Origin: Pedobacter terrae
GTDB taxonomy: Bacteria > Bacteroidota > Bacteroidia > Sphingobacteriales > Sphingobacteriaceae
NCBI RefSeq assembly: GCF_900100705.1
Contig: NZ_FNCH01000004.1
Coordinates: forward strand, 285,504 to 349,503
Direction of reading: 5' to 3'
Length of the DNA: 64,000 bases
Part shown: in pieces, positions 56,002 through 64,000 of the stretch
Layout: each line of letters opens with the position of its first letter
Position numbering within the stretch: position 1 is the stretch's first letter
Notes under the pieces: model-generated
Database searches by the model: none
What the model saw: only the letters and a program-made list of their open reading frames with translations
Told to the model about the DNA's origin: nothing
Program-made: the position numbers and the translations under genes

Positions 56002-57276
56002 ATGTCCAAAAAAATTTTAGTCTGGTTTAGAAATGATCTTCGCTTGCATGATAATGAAATGCTGGTGGAAGCAATTGCTAAATCTGATTCGATTTTACCT
56101 GTTTACATTCTTGATCGCCGTTCTTTTGGCGAAACCAAATACGGTACCTTAAAAACAGGTAATATCAGAGCGCAGTTTATTTTAGAAAGTGTTTTAGGCT
56201 TACGCAATGCGTTAAAACAGATTGGCGGTAACTTGCTGATTGCTGAAGGCAAGCCTGAAGATATTATTCCTCAACTTGTGCAGGAATATGAGATTACCGA
56301 AGTTTACCATCACCGGGAGGTAGCACGCGAAGAAACGCATATTTCAACGCTGGTAGAAAACGCACTTTGGAAATTACGGATCAACCTTAAACATTTTATC
56401 GGTCATACTTTATATAATAAGGAAGATTTGCCTTTTCCTATTAAGGATATTCCGGATGCTTTTAACCAGTTTAAAAAGAAAATTGAGCGCGATTCGATTA
56501 TCAAACCCTGTTTTGCAGCGCCAGATCGGATCAATGTAGCCGAAGTGATCGATTGGGGTACATTATCCTCATTGGAAGACCTTAATCTTTTACCTCAGCA
56601 AAAAGATCAGCGTGCCGATTTCGAATTTACCGGTGGAGAAGCAGAAGGTTTGGCTCACCTTCAAAAGGTGATTTTAGCCATGCAACAAGCTGCAACAACC
56701 AAGAATTTAATTCTTGTTTCGAAACTTTCTGCCTGGTTGGCTATGGGCAGTTTATCTCCGCGTAAAGTGTACTGGGAAATTAAAAAGATGGAAAGTGTGC
56801 CCAATACCAAAGCCATGTTCAATCATATCTTATTAGGCCTGCTTTGGAGAGATTATTTCCGTTTCATGTTCAAAAAATACGGTAATACGTTTTTTAGTCC
56901 AGATGGATTTGGTAGCCAGGGTTTGGTCGATGTAACAAACGAGCAGGAGAATTTTAATAAATGGCGCAATGCGCAAACTGGTTTTGCGGTAGTAGATGCG
57001 GTGATGACTGAATTAAATCAAACCGGTTTTATTTCTAATATTGCCCGACAAACGGCAGCGCTTTACCTGATCAATAATTTAGAGGTAAGCTGGGTTTTGG
57101 GCGCCGCCTATTTTGAAGAAAAATTGATTGATTATAATCCTGCAAGCAATTGGGGCAATTGGGCAAATGTAGCCGGTGTAGGGAATGATCAAAAATCCAA
57201 AAGTGTTTTCGATCTGGATAAAAATATCAAAAATCTCGACCCGAAAGGCAATTACGCTATAACTTGGGCATCATAG
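56002..57276 (+). CDS. DASH-family cryptochrome
   Basis: 424 residues. The N-terminal photolyase domain begins SKKILVWFRNDLRLHDNEML and carries the DASH-typical FGETKYGTLKTGNIRAQFILESVLGLR. The FAD domain has LLGLLWRDYFRFMFKKYG, FNKWRNAQTGFAVVDAVMTELNQTGFISNIARQ and the DASH ending YNPASNWGNWANVAGVGNDQK. DASH cryptochromes repair dimers in single-stranded DNA and may have signalling roles. It is divergent from the epimerase gene, with its own strong promoter. Confidence 0.95.
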   Translation: MSKKILVWFRNDLRLHDNEMLVEAIAKSDSILPVYILDRRSFGETKYGTLKTGNIRAQFILESVLGLRNALKQIGGNLLIAEGKPEDIIPQLVQEYEITEVYHHREVAREETHISTLVENALWKLRINLKHFIGHTLYNKEDLPFPIKDIPDAFNQFKKKIERDSIIKPCFAAPDRINVAEVIDWGTLSSLEDLNLLPQQKDQRADFEFTGGEAEGLAHLQKVILAMQQAATTKNLILVSKLSAWLAMGSLSPRKVYWEIKKMESVPNTKAMFNHILLGLLWRDYFRFMFKKYGNTFFSPDGFGSQGLVDVTNEQENFNKWRNAQTGFAVVDAVMTELNQTGFISNIARQTAALYLINNLEVSWVLGAAYFEEKLIDYNPASNWGNWANVAGVGNDQKSKSVFDLDKNIKNLDPKGNYAITWAS

Positions 57277-57427
57277 TTGTGAGGATTGAATGATAAAATT
57301 ACCGTGTGTCAAATGAGCGCATTTGGGTAGTTGAATTTTAACAGGTTTTACCCGTTTTTTGTATACAAGGCCAACTCATTTACGCACTCGCAAATTTAAA
57401 ACCTGCTCATTTATTTTAATCGAGATT

Positions 57428-57461
57428 TTTGCCATTTATATAAGGTAAAATTCTAATTTTG
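57428..57461 (+). promoter_or_regulatory. Promoter of sucA
   Basis: TTTG (57428-57431), 22-bp spacer, TAATTTTG (57454-57461), 25 bp upstream of the sucA ATG. Confidence 0.6.
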
Positions 57462-57486
57462 TAATGCTTACAGTAAACAGTTAATA

Positions 57487-60285
57487 ATGGATAAATTATC
57501 TTATCTTAATGGCGCAAACGCCGAATATATAGAGTCTTTATATCAATCCTATCAACAAGATCCGGCATCTGTTGAGTTTGGTTGGCAGAAATTTTTTGAA
57601 GGTTTTGATTTTGGAAGGGGATCTGAGGCTCCTGCAGTAGCAGCAGAAACGCCAGAACACTTTTTAAAAGAGGTTAATGTTTTAAATCTGATTGATGGCT
57701 ATCGTAGCCGTGGGCACTTATTTACACACACCAATCCAGTTCGCGAACGACGCAAACATTTGCCAACATTAGATCTTGCAAATTTTGGATTATCTGATGC
57801 TGATCTGGAAACTGTTTTCAACTCTGGCATGGAGATTGGCATTGGTGCAGCAAAATTGAAAGATATTGTAGCCTTTTTAAAACAAACATATGCTGGCTCT
57901 ATCGGAGCCGAGTTTAAATTTTTACGTACACCAGAAGTGTTGAACTGGATTCAGCAAAAAATGGAAAGTGCACGTAATACCCCTAACTTCTCTATTGATG
58001 AGAAAAAACGCATTCTTCGGAAATTAAACGAAGCGGTAAGTTTCGAAAATTTCTTAGGTACAAAATTCTTAGGTCAAAAACGTTTTTCGTTAGAAGGTGC
58101 AGAAGCTTTGATCCCTGCTTTGGATTCGGTAATCGAAAAAGGAGCAGAACTGGGAATCGAAGAATTTGTTATCGGTATGGCACACCGCGGTCGTTTGAAC
58201 GTGTTGGCCAACATCATGCAGAAAACATACAAAGATATTTTTGCTGAATTTGAAGGTAAAAGTTACAGCCCTGATACCCCATATGGTGGTGACGTAAAAT
58301 ACCATTTAGGCTATTCTACAGATGTTGCTACCGTATCGGGCAAAAGTGTTCACTTAAGTTTATGTCCTAATCCATCACACTTGGAAACAGTTGATGGTGT
58401 GGTAGAAGGCATGAGCCGTTCTAAAATCGATTTCAAATATGGTGGCGACAACAGTCGTTTAGCGCCGATTTTGATTCATGGTGACGCATCAGTTGCCGGA
58501 CAAGGTATTGTTTATGAAGTCATTCAGATGGCTGGCCTCGAAGGTTACAAAACAGGGGGCACCATTCACCTGGTAATTAATAACCAGATTGGTTTTACCA
58601 CCAACTATAAAGATGCCCGTACCAGTACTTACTGTACCGATATTGCTAAAGTAACTTTGTCTCCGGTTTTCCACGTAAATGGTGATGATCCTGAAGCTTT
58701 GGTTTATGCGATTAACCTGGCGATGGAATACCGTCAGAAATATAAAAACGATGTTTTTATTGACATTCTTTGCTACCGTCGCTTCGGTCACAATGAGTCT
58801 GATGAGCCTAAATTTACTCAGCCATTATTATACAAAACGATCGAAAAACACCCTAACCCAAGGGAAATATATATCGATCAGTTAACCAAAGAAGGTAAGT
58901 TGGAAGCTGGTTTAGCCAAAGAGATGGAAAAAGATTTCCGTGGTATTTTGCAGGAGCGATTAAATGAAGCTAAAGAATTTGTAGCCAGCGACAGCGAAGT
59001 TAAATTCGGTGGTGCATGGGCAGATCTGCGGATGGCGACACCTAAAGATTTCGAAGCTTCACCGGTTACCGCAGTTAAAAAAAGTACTTTATTGGAAATT
59101 GGTAAACGCATTACCACTTTACCATCAAATAAAAAGTTCTTCAAAAAAATTGAAAAATTATTTGCAGAGCGTACCAAAATGGTTAACGAAACGCTTGTTT
59201 TCGATTGGGCCATGGGCGAGCAGCTGGCTTATGGTACTTTGTTATCAGAAGGTAAACGTGTTCGTTTAAGTGGTCAGGATGTAGAGCGTGGTACATTCTC
59301 TCACCGTCATGCCGTATTAACGCTTGAAGACAGTGAGGAAGAATATGTACCGTTGGCAAATATCTCAGATCAACAGGCATCATTTGATATTTACAATTCG
59401 CACTTATCAGAGTACGGTGTTTTAGGTTTCGAATATGGATATGCCATGGCCAATCCGAATGCATTAACCATCTGGGAAGCACAGTTTGGTGATTTCTTTA
59501 ATGGTGCCCAAATTGTTGTTGATCAATATATTGCAAGTGCTGAAACCAAATGGCAACGTGAAAATGGTTTGGTAATGTTATTGCCTCACGGTTACGAAGG
59601 ACAAGGACCTGAGCACTCATCAGCACGTATTGAGCGTTTTATGGAGCTTTGTGCAGATTACAATATGCAGGTAACCAATTGTACTACTCCTGCAAATTTC
59701 TTCCATGTTTTACGTCGCCAGTTTAAACGCGATTTCCGTAAACCTTTGGTGGTGTTTACCCCTAAAAGTTTATTACGCCACCCGGCTTGTGTTTCTAAAT
59801 TAGAAGAGTTTACCGAAGGTGGTTTTAAAGAAGTAATTGATGATGTAAATGTTAAAGTGGCAGAGGTAACGCGTATTGTTTTCTGTAGCGGTAAAATTTA
59901 CTATGAACTATTAGAAAAACAGCAGGCAGACCAGGTAAAACATGTTGCTATCGTTCGTGTTGAACAATTATACCCAACACCGGTTGATCAGATGGAAGGC
60001 ATTAAGGCAAAATATAAAAATGCAGATGAAATTTTCTGGGTACAGGAAGAACCGGAAAACATGGGTGCATGGCCATACCTTTTCCGCAAATTATACAAAA
60101 CAGGCTTGAAAGGCATTGATGTAATATCGAGAAAAGAAAGTAGCAGTACTGCTACCGGTTTTGCTAAACAACATGCTAATCAACAAGCCTATATTTTAGC
60201 TAATGCTCTAGAGGTTTCTATAAAGGAAGAAGAAGTTAAAGATAAAGCTAAAAAGGCCAACAAGAAATTAGCTGAAGCGGATTAA
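57487..60285 (+). CDS. sucA: 2-oxoglutarate dehydrogenase E1 component
   Basis: 932 residues. The N-terminal E1 lipoyl-docking segment (YLNGANAEYIESLYQSYQQDP) is followed by GYRSRGHLFTHTNP. The thiamine diphosphate domain has MAHRGRLNVLANIM, HGDASVAGQGIVYEVIQM and YRRFGHNESDEPKFTQP. The transketolase-like C-terminal half has SGQDVERGTFSHRHAVL and PHGYEGQGPEHSSARIERF. It decarboxylates 2-oxoglutarate and transfers succinyl to the E2 lipoyl group in the TCA cycle. E2 follows on the same strand (103 bp). Confidence 0.98.
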   Translation: MDKLSYLNGANAEYIESLYQSYQQDPASVEFGWQKFFEGFDFGRGSEAPAVAAETPEHFLKEVNVLNLIDGYRSRGHLFTHTNPVRERRKHLPTLDLANFGLSDADLETVFNSGMEIGIGAAKLKDIVAFLKQTYAGSIGAEFKFLRTPEVLNWIQQKMESARNTPNFSIDEKKRILRKLNEAVSFENFLGTKFLGQKRFSLEGAEALIPALDSVIEKGAELGIEEFVIGMAHRGRLNVLANIMQKTYKDIFAEFEGKSYSPDTPYGGDVKYHLGYSTDVATVSGKSVHLSLCPNPSHLETVDGVVEGMSRSKIDFKYGGDNSRLAPILIHGDASVAGQGIVYEVIQMAGLEGYKTGGTIHLVINNQIGFTTNYKDARTSTYCTDIAKVTLSPVFHVNGDDPEALVYAINLAMEYRQKYKNDVFIDILCYRRFGHNESDEPKFTQPLLYKTIEKHPNPREIYIDQLTKEGKLEAGLAKEMEKDFRGILQERLNEAKEFVASDSEVKFGGAWADLRMATPKDFEASPVTAVKKSTLLEIGKRITTLPSNKKFFKKIEKLFAERTKMVNETLVFDWAMGEQLAYGTLLSEGKRVRLSGQDVERGTFSHRHAVLTLEDSEEEYVPLANISDQQASFDIYNSHLSEYGVLGFEYGYAMANPNALTIWEAQFGDFFNGAQIVVDQYIASAETKWQRENGLVMLLPHGYEGQGPEHSSARIERFMELCADYNMQVTNCTTPANFFHVLRRQFKRDFRKPLVVFTPKSLLRHPACVSKLEEFTEGGFKEVIDDVNVKVAEVTRIVFCSGKIYYELLEKQQADQVKHVAIVRVEQLYPTPVDQMEGIKAKYKNADEIFWVQEEPENMGAWPYLFRKLYKTGLKGIDVISRKESSSTATGFAKQHANQQAYILANALEVSIKEEEVKDKAKKANKKLAEAD

Positions 60286-60388
60286 TTTAATTAAAGATTC
60301 GAGGGTAAAAGGTCTAGGTTAAGAGCCGGGAATACTGTAACTTTTGAATCTTAAACATATAACAACAAAAATTACCAATTTTAAAAAT

Positions 60389-61615
60389 ATGAGTTTAGAG
60401 ATAAAAGTTCCACCAGTTGGTGAGTCGATAACAGAAGTTGTTTTATCACGTTGGATAAAAAACGATGGTGATGTTGTTGAAATGGATGAAGTTATAGCCG
60501 AATTGGAGTCGGATAAAGCAACATTCGAATTAACCGCAGAACAAGCTGGAACTTTAAAAACCATAGCAGCCGAAGGTGATACTTTAGCCATCGGTGCAGT
60601 AGTTTGTAAAATTGAAGATGGTGGTGCAGCCCCTGCCAAAGCTGAAGCTCCGAAAGTTGAAGAAAAGGCAGTTGTTGCTGAAGAAAAAACTGCGGCTCCA
60701 GTTGCTGAGAAATCAGGCGAAAGTTATGCTACAGGTACGCCTTCACCTGCTGCAGGTAAAATCCTTGCCGAAAAAGGCATCGATTCATCAGCTGTAAAAG
60801 GTACGGGTGTTGATGGTCGTATTACCAAAGATGATGCTGTGAAGGCTGAAGCGGGTAAAAAAGCTGAAGCACCAAAAGCAAGTGCGCCGGTTGCAGCTGC
60901 TGCTCCTGCAGGTAGCCGTGGCGAACGCCGCGAGAAAATGTCTCCACTGCGTAGAACTGTTGCAAAACGTTTGGTTGCCGTTAAAAATGAAACTGCAATG
61001 TTAACTACCTTCAACGAGGTTAACATGAAGCCAATTATGGACTTACGCGGAAAATATAAAGATCAGTTTAAAGAGAAATTTGGCGTTGGTTTAGGTTTTA
61101 TGAGCTTTTTCACAAAAGCCGTTACCGAAGCTTTAAAAGATTTCCCTGCTGTAAATGGTCGTATTGAAGGTGAAGAATTGGTATACAATGATTTTGCTGA
61201 TATTTCTATTGCTGTTTCTGCACCAAAAGGTTTAGTGGTACCCGTTATCCGTAACGCAGAAAGCATGACTTTAGCCCAGATTGAAAAATCGGTATTAGAA
61301 TTGGCTTTAAAAGCACGTGATAGCAAATTAACCATTGAAGAAATGACTGGTGGAACATTTACGATCACCAATGGTGGGGTATTTGGTTCAATGATGTCGA
61401 CCCCGATTATCAATGCACCACAATCGGCTATTTTAGGCATGCACAACATTGTTGAACGTCCGGTAGCTGAAAAAGGTGAGGTGGTAATTCGTCCGATGAT
61501 GTATGTTGCTTTATCTTACGATCACAGAATTATCGACGGACGTGAGTCAGTTGGTTTCCTGGTTCGTGTGAAACAATTATTAGAAGACCCAGCCAGACTG
61601 TTATTAGGCGTTTAA
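60389..61615 (+). CDS. sucB: 2-oxoglutarate dehydrogenase E2 (dihydrolipoyl succinyltransferase)
   Basis: The start is ATG 60389 (408 residues, beginning [20 protein letters not shown]); a longer frame from TTG 60344 would add 15 residues with no family match. The lipoyl domain has the lipoylated K43 in [11 protein letters not shown]. An Ala/Pro/Lys-rich linker leads to the E1/E3-binding domain (~110-150, [14 protein letters not shown]). The catalytic domain contains [18 protein letters not shown] with the active His. The E3 dihydrolipoyl dehydrogenase gene is not in the window. Confidence 0.97.
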   Translation: MSLEIKVPPVGESITEVVLSRWIKNDGDVVEMDEVIAELESDKATFELTAEQAGTLKTIAAEGDTLAIGAVVCKIEDGGAAPAKAEAPKVEEKAVVAEEKTAAPVAEKSGESYATGTPSPAAGKILAEKGIDSSAVKGTGVDGRITKDDAVKAEAGKKAEAPKASAPVAAAAPAGSRGERREKMSPLRRTVAKRLVAVKNETAMLTTFNEVNMKPIMDLRGKYKDQFKEKFGVGLGFMSFFTKAVTEALKDFPAVNGRIEGEELVYNDFADISIAVSAPKGLVVPVIRNAESMTLAQIEKSVLELALKARDSKLTIEEMTGGTFTITNGGVFGSMMSTPIINAPQSAILGMHNIVERPVAEKGEVVIRPMMYVALSYDHRIIDGRESVGFLVRVKQLLEDPARLLLGV

Positions 61616-61652
61616 GCCTAAATCCCAATTAATCGGGACATAATATATTGAT

Positions 61653-61707
61653 AAAGAAGTCAAGTTTTTAATGGCCAATGCGCTGTAAAAACCTGACTTC
61701 TTTTTTT
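61653..61707 (+). terminator. Terminator of sucAB
   Basis: Long imperfect stem AAGAAGTCA-A-GTTTTTA / TAAAAAC-C-TGACTTCTT with one A-C mismatch, followed by a T run, 37 bp after the sucB stop. Confidence 0.85.
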
Positions 61708-61717
61708 ATGCCAAAAA

Positions 61718-62038
61718 ATGAAATTAACGCTTAACTTAAAATTTCTCTTCATTTTTTTAGCGATATTCTTTATGGAAATTTTAATCGCTAAATATCTTCA
61801 CGATGCATTTATCCGGCCTTTTGGTGGTGATGTTTTAGTGGTTGTATTAATTTATGCATTCTTCAGAATATTCTTAATGACCAATAATAAGAGACTTGCT
61901 TTAGGTGTATTGATTTTCTCTTTTGTTATCGAATTTTCACAGGCCATTCATTATGTAAATTGGTTGGGTTTGCAGGATAATAAGTTTTGGAGTATTGTTT
62001 TGGGAACTTATTTTTCTGTTTTGTGTTTTAAGGATTAA
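61718..62038 (+). CDS. DUF2809 small membrane protein
   Basis: 106 residues with three or four hydrophobic segments (FLFIFLAIFFMEILIAKYL; VLVVVLIYAFFRIFLM; LALGVLIFSFVIEFSQAIHYV; FWSIVLGTYFSVLCF). The pattern IEFSQAIHYVNWLG...IVLGTYFS resembles DUF2809 membrane proteins; function unknown. It starts 10 bp after the sucAB terminator. No partner gene is evident. Confidence 0.75.
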   Translation: MKLTLNLKFLFIFLAIFFMEILIAKYLHDAFIRPFGGDVLVVVLIYAFFRIFLMTNNKRLALGVLIFSFVIEFSQAIHYVNWLGLQDNKFWSIVLGTYFSVLCFKD

Positions 62039-62056
62039 GTTGCGGCGCAGATATTG

Positions 62057-62173
62057 TGACGTCATCCTTTGCCATCTCGACTGGAGCAAAACGGAATAGA
62101 GATTTTTTCCTAAGGTTTAATCTAAAGATTTCTCCCCGCCTGTACGGGCAGGCACTACGGTCGAAGTGACGAC
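62057..62173. repeat. Dispersed inverted repeat, family 3, with nested hairpin
   Basis: Left end TGACGTCATCC...CATCTCGACTGGAGC, right end ACTACGGTCGAAGTGACGAC. The inner segment GCCTG-TACGG-GCAGGC (near 62140-62155) forms a small hairpin. It lies between the convergent DUF2809 and DUF1080 genes and may serve as a transcript end. Confidence 0.65.
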
Positions 62174-62178
62174 TCTAT

Positions 62179-62865
62179 TTAAGATTTAGAGAGTGCTTTA
62201 ATCGGTTTCAGATCCAGCTGTTTAAACTCTACTTCACTACCTTCTGCCTGTAAAGCAATCTGTCCGCTGCTTGCAGTACAGTTTGTGCCATAATTTACTA
62301 AGGCGCCATTTACCCAAACTTTAACTTCGTTGTTCAGGCATTGTATTATCATGGTGTTCCACTCGCCAACTGGTTTTTCACTATCGTCTGTTAAATTTTT
62401 TATGCGGCGCAGTTTATCACCATTTACGCCCCAGTTTTCTTTTGGTCCACGTCTGCTCACCATATCAGGTACAGTAATGTCTTCCTCAATACACCAAAAA
62501 TCGCCTGCATCTTTGTGTTGCATCTGGACTTCCAGCGATTTTGGAAACATACCATACAGCACCCGCGGAGTGGATGAATGTACCAAAACGCCACAGTTGC
62601 CAGGCTTTCCGGCAAAGCGGTATTGTACAGTTAGCTGGTAATTTTTATAAATTTTATCGGTTATTAAATGCCCGCCTGGTGTACCTAAACTCACCAGCAT
62701 GCCATTGCGCACAACAAACGGATTAACGGTGTCTGGTTTGCTATCCATTGCGGGCACATCTACATGCCAGCCCTTTAAATCTTTGCCATTAAAGAGGCTT
62801 TTTTGGGCAAATACTGAGGTGCTGCTTAATATAATGAGCAATAAAATTACATAGTAGAGTTTCAT
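62179..62865 (-). CDS. DUF1080 (3-keto-disaccharide hydrolase-like) secreted protein
   Basis: 228 residues from ATG 62865, where the signal peptide MKLYYVILLLIILSSTSVFAQ begins; an upstream ATG at 62889 adds eight polar residues. The jelly-roll domain starts LFNGKDLKGWHVD and shows GHLITDKIYKNYQLTVQYRF, GNCGVLVHSS, LEVQMQHKDAGDFW and WNTMIIQCLNNEVKVWVNG. DUF1080 members bind or cleave 3-keto-glucosides in Bacteroidota. No oxidoreductase partner is adjacent, so the substrate is open. Confidence 0.92.
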   Translation of the reverse strand: MKLYYVILLLIILSSTSVFAQKSLFNGKDLKGWHVDVPAMDSKPDTVNPFVVRNGMLVSLGTPGGHLITDKIYKNYQLTVQYRFAGKPGNCGVLVHSSTPRVLYGMFPKSLEVQMQHKDAGDFWCIEEDITVPDMVSRRGPKENWGVNGDKLRRIKNLTDDSEKPVGEWNTMIIQCLNNEVKVWVNGALVNYGTNCTASSGQIALQAEGSEVEFKQLDLKPIKALSKS

Positions 62866-62959
62866 GGTATATCTGGTTTTGTATTCCAAATATAATATTT
62901 TATGTATGATATGATGAAATACGAATCTCAGATGAGAATAGAGTATTTGTATAATTGGC

Positions 62960-63045
62960 CGTCATTCTCGCGCATGCGGGAATCTTAATGTAACCTACAA
63001 GTCCTACTAAGGCATTACGATTCCCAATCAAGTTGGGAATGACGA
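62960..63045. repeat. Dispersed inverted repeat, family 1, copy 2
   Basis: CGTCATTCTCGCGCATGCGGG on the left and CCCAATCAAGTTGGGAATGACGA on the right. It is the same element as 43037-43107 in reverse orientation, with a slightly different centre. Confidence 0.75.
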
Positions 63046-63090
63046 TACCTCCTTCATAACATTGTGCCCTAAGCTAGTCTTAGCGTCTCG

Positions 63091-63609
63091 CTAAGACTCC
63101 AATTTTAGTAATTCTTCGTACGGATTACCTTCAAGCCCCAATAGTTTTGCAAATGCTGGTTCGGTTTTATAGCCCTGTTTTTTTAAGGAAATAATTTCCT
63201 GCCTGAAAACTTCTCCTTTTTCTAAAAGTATTTGATATTCGATTAACATATGGCGGTAAGCATTTTGCGCTTTCGTTGGCAGGGATTGTCCAAATATTTC
63301 AAATTCGAAACCATCTATAAAGAAATTAGCTTTTATAGATTTAAAATTTGCGTTCCCGGTAATTTTAAAGCCTTCTTTGTGCCTGAAGTAATCGGTAAGT
63401 TCCTTGGCAAACGCTATTTTATCCTCCACGTAGCAGATGATATCCAGGTCACTATTTTTAATGTCTATATTGATGGGTATCGTGCCGACTAAAATAGGCT
63501 GATATGGGGATAGTTTTTCTAAAACTTTATTATTTGTTAAAACCTGATAAGCTTTCTTTTGCTTCTCGTTTCCAGATTGGAGGTAGGAGATGTTTAGGAA
63601 GTTGATCAT
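63091..63609 (-). CDS. DUF4269 nucleotidyltransferase-like protein
   Basis: 172 residues, cytoplasmic. ILVGTIPINIDIKNSDLDIICYV resembles the nucleotidyltransferase core GxxxxxxxxxSDxD with acidic residues D-x-D; GYKTEPAFAKLLGLEGNPYEELL closes the chain. I recognise it as DUF4269. The substrate is unknown, and it could act on RNA or a small molecule. Flanked upstream by a gene-free stretch. Confidence 0.85.
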   Translation of the reverse strand: MINFLNISYLQSGNEKQKKAYQVLTNNKVLEKLSPYQPILVGTIPINIDIKNSDLDIICYVEDKIAFAKELTDYFRHKEGFKITGNANFKSIKANFFIDGFEFEIFGQSLPTKAQNAYRHMLIEYQILLEKGEVFRQEIISLKKQGYKTEPAFAKLLGLEGNPYEELLKLES

Positions 63610-63828
63610 TGGTAATGAGTTGTTTCACCAAAGTTAATAAACATACGTTATTATCGCGGGTTGTTTAAGCTGTCCGTAGCATTTAGCGCAATGTCTAAGA
63701 ATTGCTGTATTGGATTTAATTCAACAATAAGCGAGTTTAAGCTCTTTTCTATTCCTTATTCTGTCGAATCCCTCGGAACGCCACGGATAGATAGCCTCCT
63801 CGCAATAGCGAAATTACCTCAAAAAAAA

Positions 63829-63852
63829 GCCCATCTCCGTTAAGAAATGGGC
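63829..63852 (-). terminator. Minus-strand terminator near the right edge
   Basis: GCCCAT / ATGGGC stem (63829-63834, 63847-63852). On the minus strand it is followed by an eight-T run, so it would stop a transcript entering from beyond the right edge. Confidence 0.65.
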
Positions 63853-63920
63853 AGTTGTTTAAGTTAAGATGCTGAAACAAGTTCACTGTTGTCCGGAGAA
63901 AATATTTTTTGCTTATAAAA

Positions 63921-63947
63921 AAAGGGTAGCGATAAAAGCTACCCTTT
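63921..63947 (-). terminator. Minus-strand terminator near the right edge, second hairpin
   Basis: 10-bp perfect stem AAAGGGTAGC / GCTACCCTTT with a 7-nt loop. On the minus strand it is followed by TTTTATAAGC. It predicts a minus-strand gene ending just past the window. Confidence 0.75.
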
Positions 63948-64000
63948 GTGCTGTTATATTTGAGTTACCACACCTAAATACAACATGGGCAAAAATACAT

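Larger units (their letters stand above)
63610..64000. other. Right-edge gene-free region with two minus-strand terminators
   Basis: No convincing gene is seen. Sequence near 63765-63810 (TCGAATCCCTCGGAACGCC) resembles dispersed-repeat debris. Two hairpins are listed separately. Confidence 0.5.

Noticed and set aside
63661..63843. 60-residue frame at the right edge
   Set aside because: No family resemblance, it runs into a terminator hairpin, and its sequence overlaps dispersed-repeat-like DNA.

Overview
The window looks like a chromosome segment of a Bacteroidota member, most likely a Sphingobacteriaceae species close to Pedobacter. The evidence is a type IX secretion (T9SS) type B sorting domain with PorP/SprF and OmpA/TPR partners, promoters of the TTTG-N19-TAnnTTTG kind, DUF4241 and DUF4269 genes, M61 peptidase and DASH cryptochrome genes, LytS/LytTR two-component genes, and AT-rich intergenic DNA with few Shine-Dalgarno sequences. 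The genus is inference. There is no rRNA, tRNA, CRISPR array, transposase or prophage.

Layout. 1-1560 (minus): 5' part of a P-loop (STAND/NACHT-like) ATPase gene running off the left edge. 1803-17569: a T9SS surface operon, with a 4217-residue repeat adhesin, a PorP/SprF protein and a TPR/PD40/OmpA protein. 17892-23084: a compact RiPP locus, with a full-length LanB-type dehydratase, two near-identical precursor-like peptides of 49 and 46 residues that do not appear as ordinary long ORFs, and a LytS-type kinase and LytTR regulator on the opposite strand that bracket the peptides. 23456-24341: a small unknown gene and a stand-alone HsdR-N-like nuclease fold. 24483-34614 (minus): HtpG, a DUF4241 protein, a receiver-only regulator, an N-acetylglucosamine kinase-like protein and an RND tripartite efflux operon. 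34935-42829: M61 peptidase, a small barrel protein, acyl-CoA ligase, gamma-glutamyltransferase, OmpA. 43258-51018: a secreted unknown protein, then MarR and a fadN-fadA-fadE beta-oxidation operon interrupted by a four-helix-bundle (S23-type) gene. 51365-53498: three FKBP-like lipoproteins. 53488-57276: two photolyase/cryptochrome genes around a TIGR01777 epimerase. 57487-61615: sucA-sucB. 61718-63609: DUF2809, DUF1080 and DUF4269 genes.

The most unusual system is the RiPP locus. The dehydratase has both the glutamylation and the elimination domain, but the two tandem precursors contain no cysteine and no LanC cyclase is present. The expected product would therefore be a dehydrated (Dha/Dhb), ring-free or unusually cyclised peptide. 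The precursors lie antisense between the response regulator and its likely kinase, which suggests a peptide-sensing circuit. No dedicated protease or exporter is visible within the window.

A second regulatory observation concerns fatty-acid degradation. A perfect inverted repeat (TTATGC-AA-GCATAA) sits at the predicted start site of the MarR gene upstream of fadNAE, and its core recurs upstream of the acyl-CoA ligase, suggesting a small fatty-acid regulon. Intergenic DNA carries several dispersed palindromic repeats, with arms of GTCAT.../...ATGAC, GGTCTGTG/CACAGACC or TCTCAAATC type.
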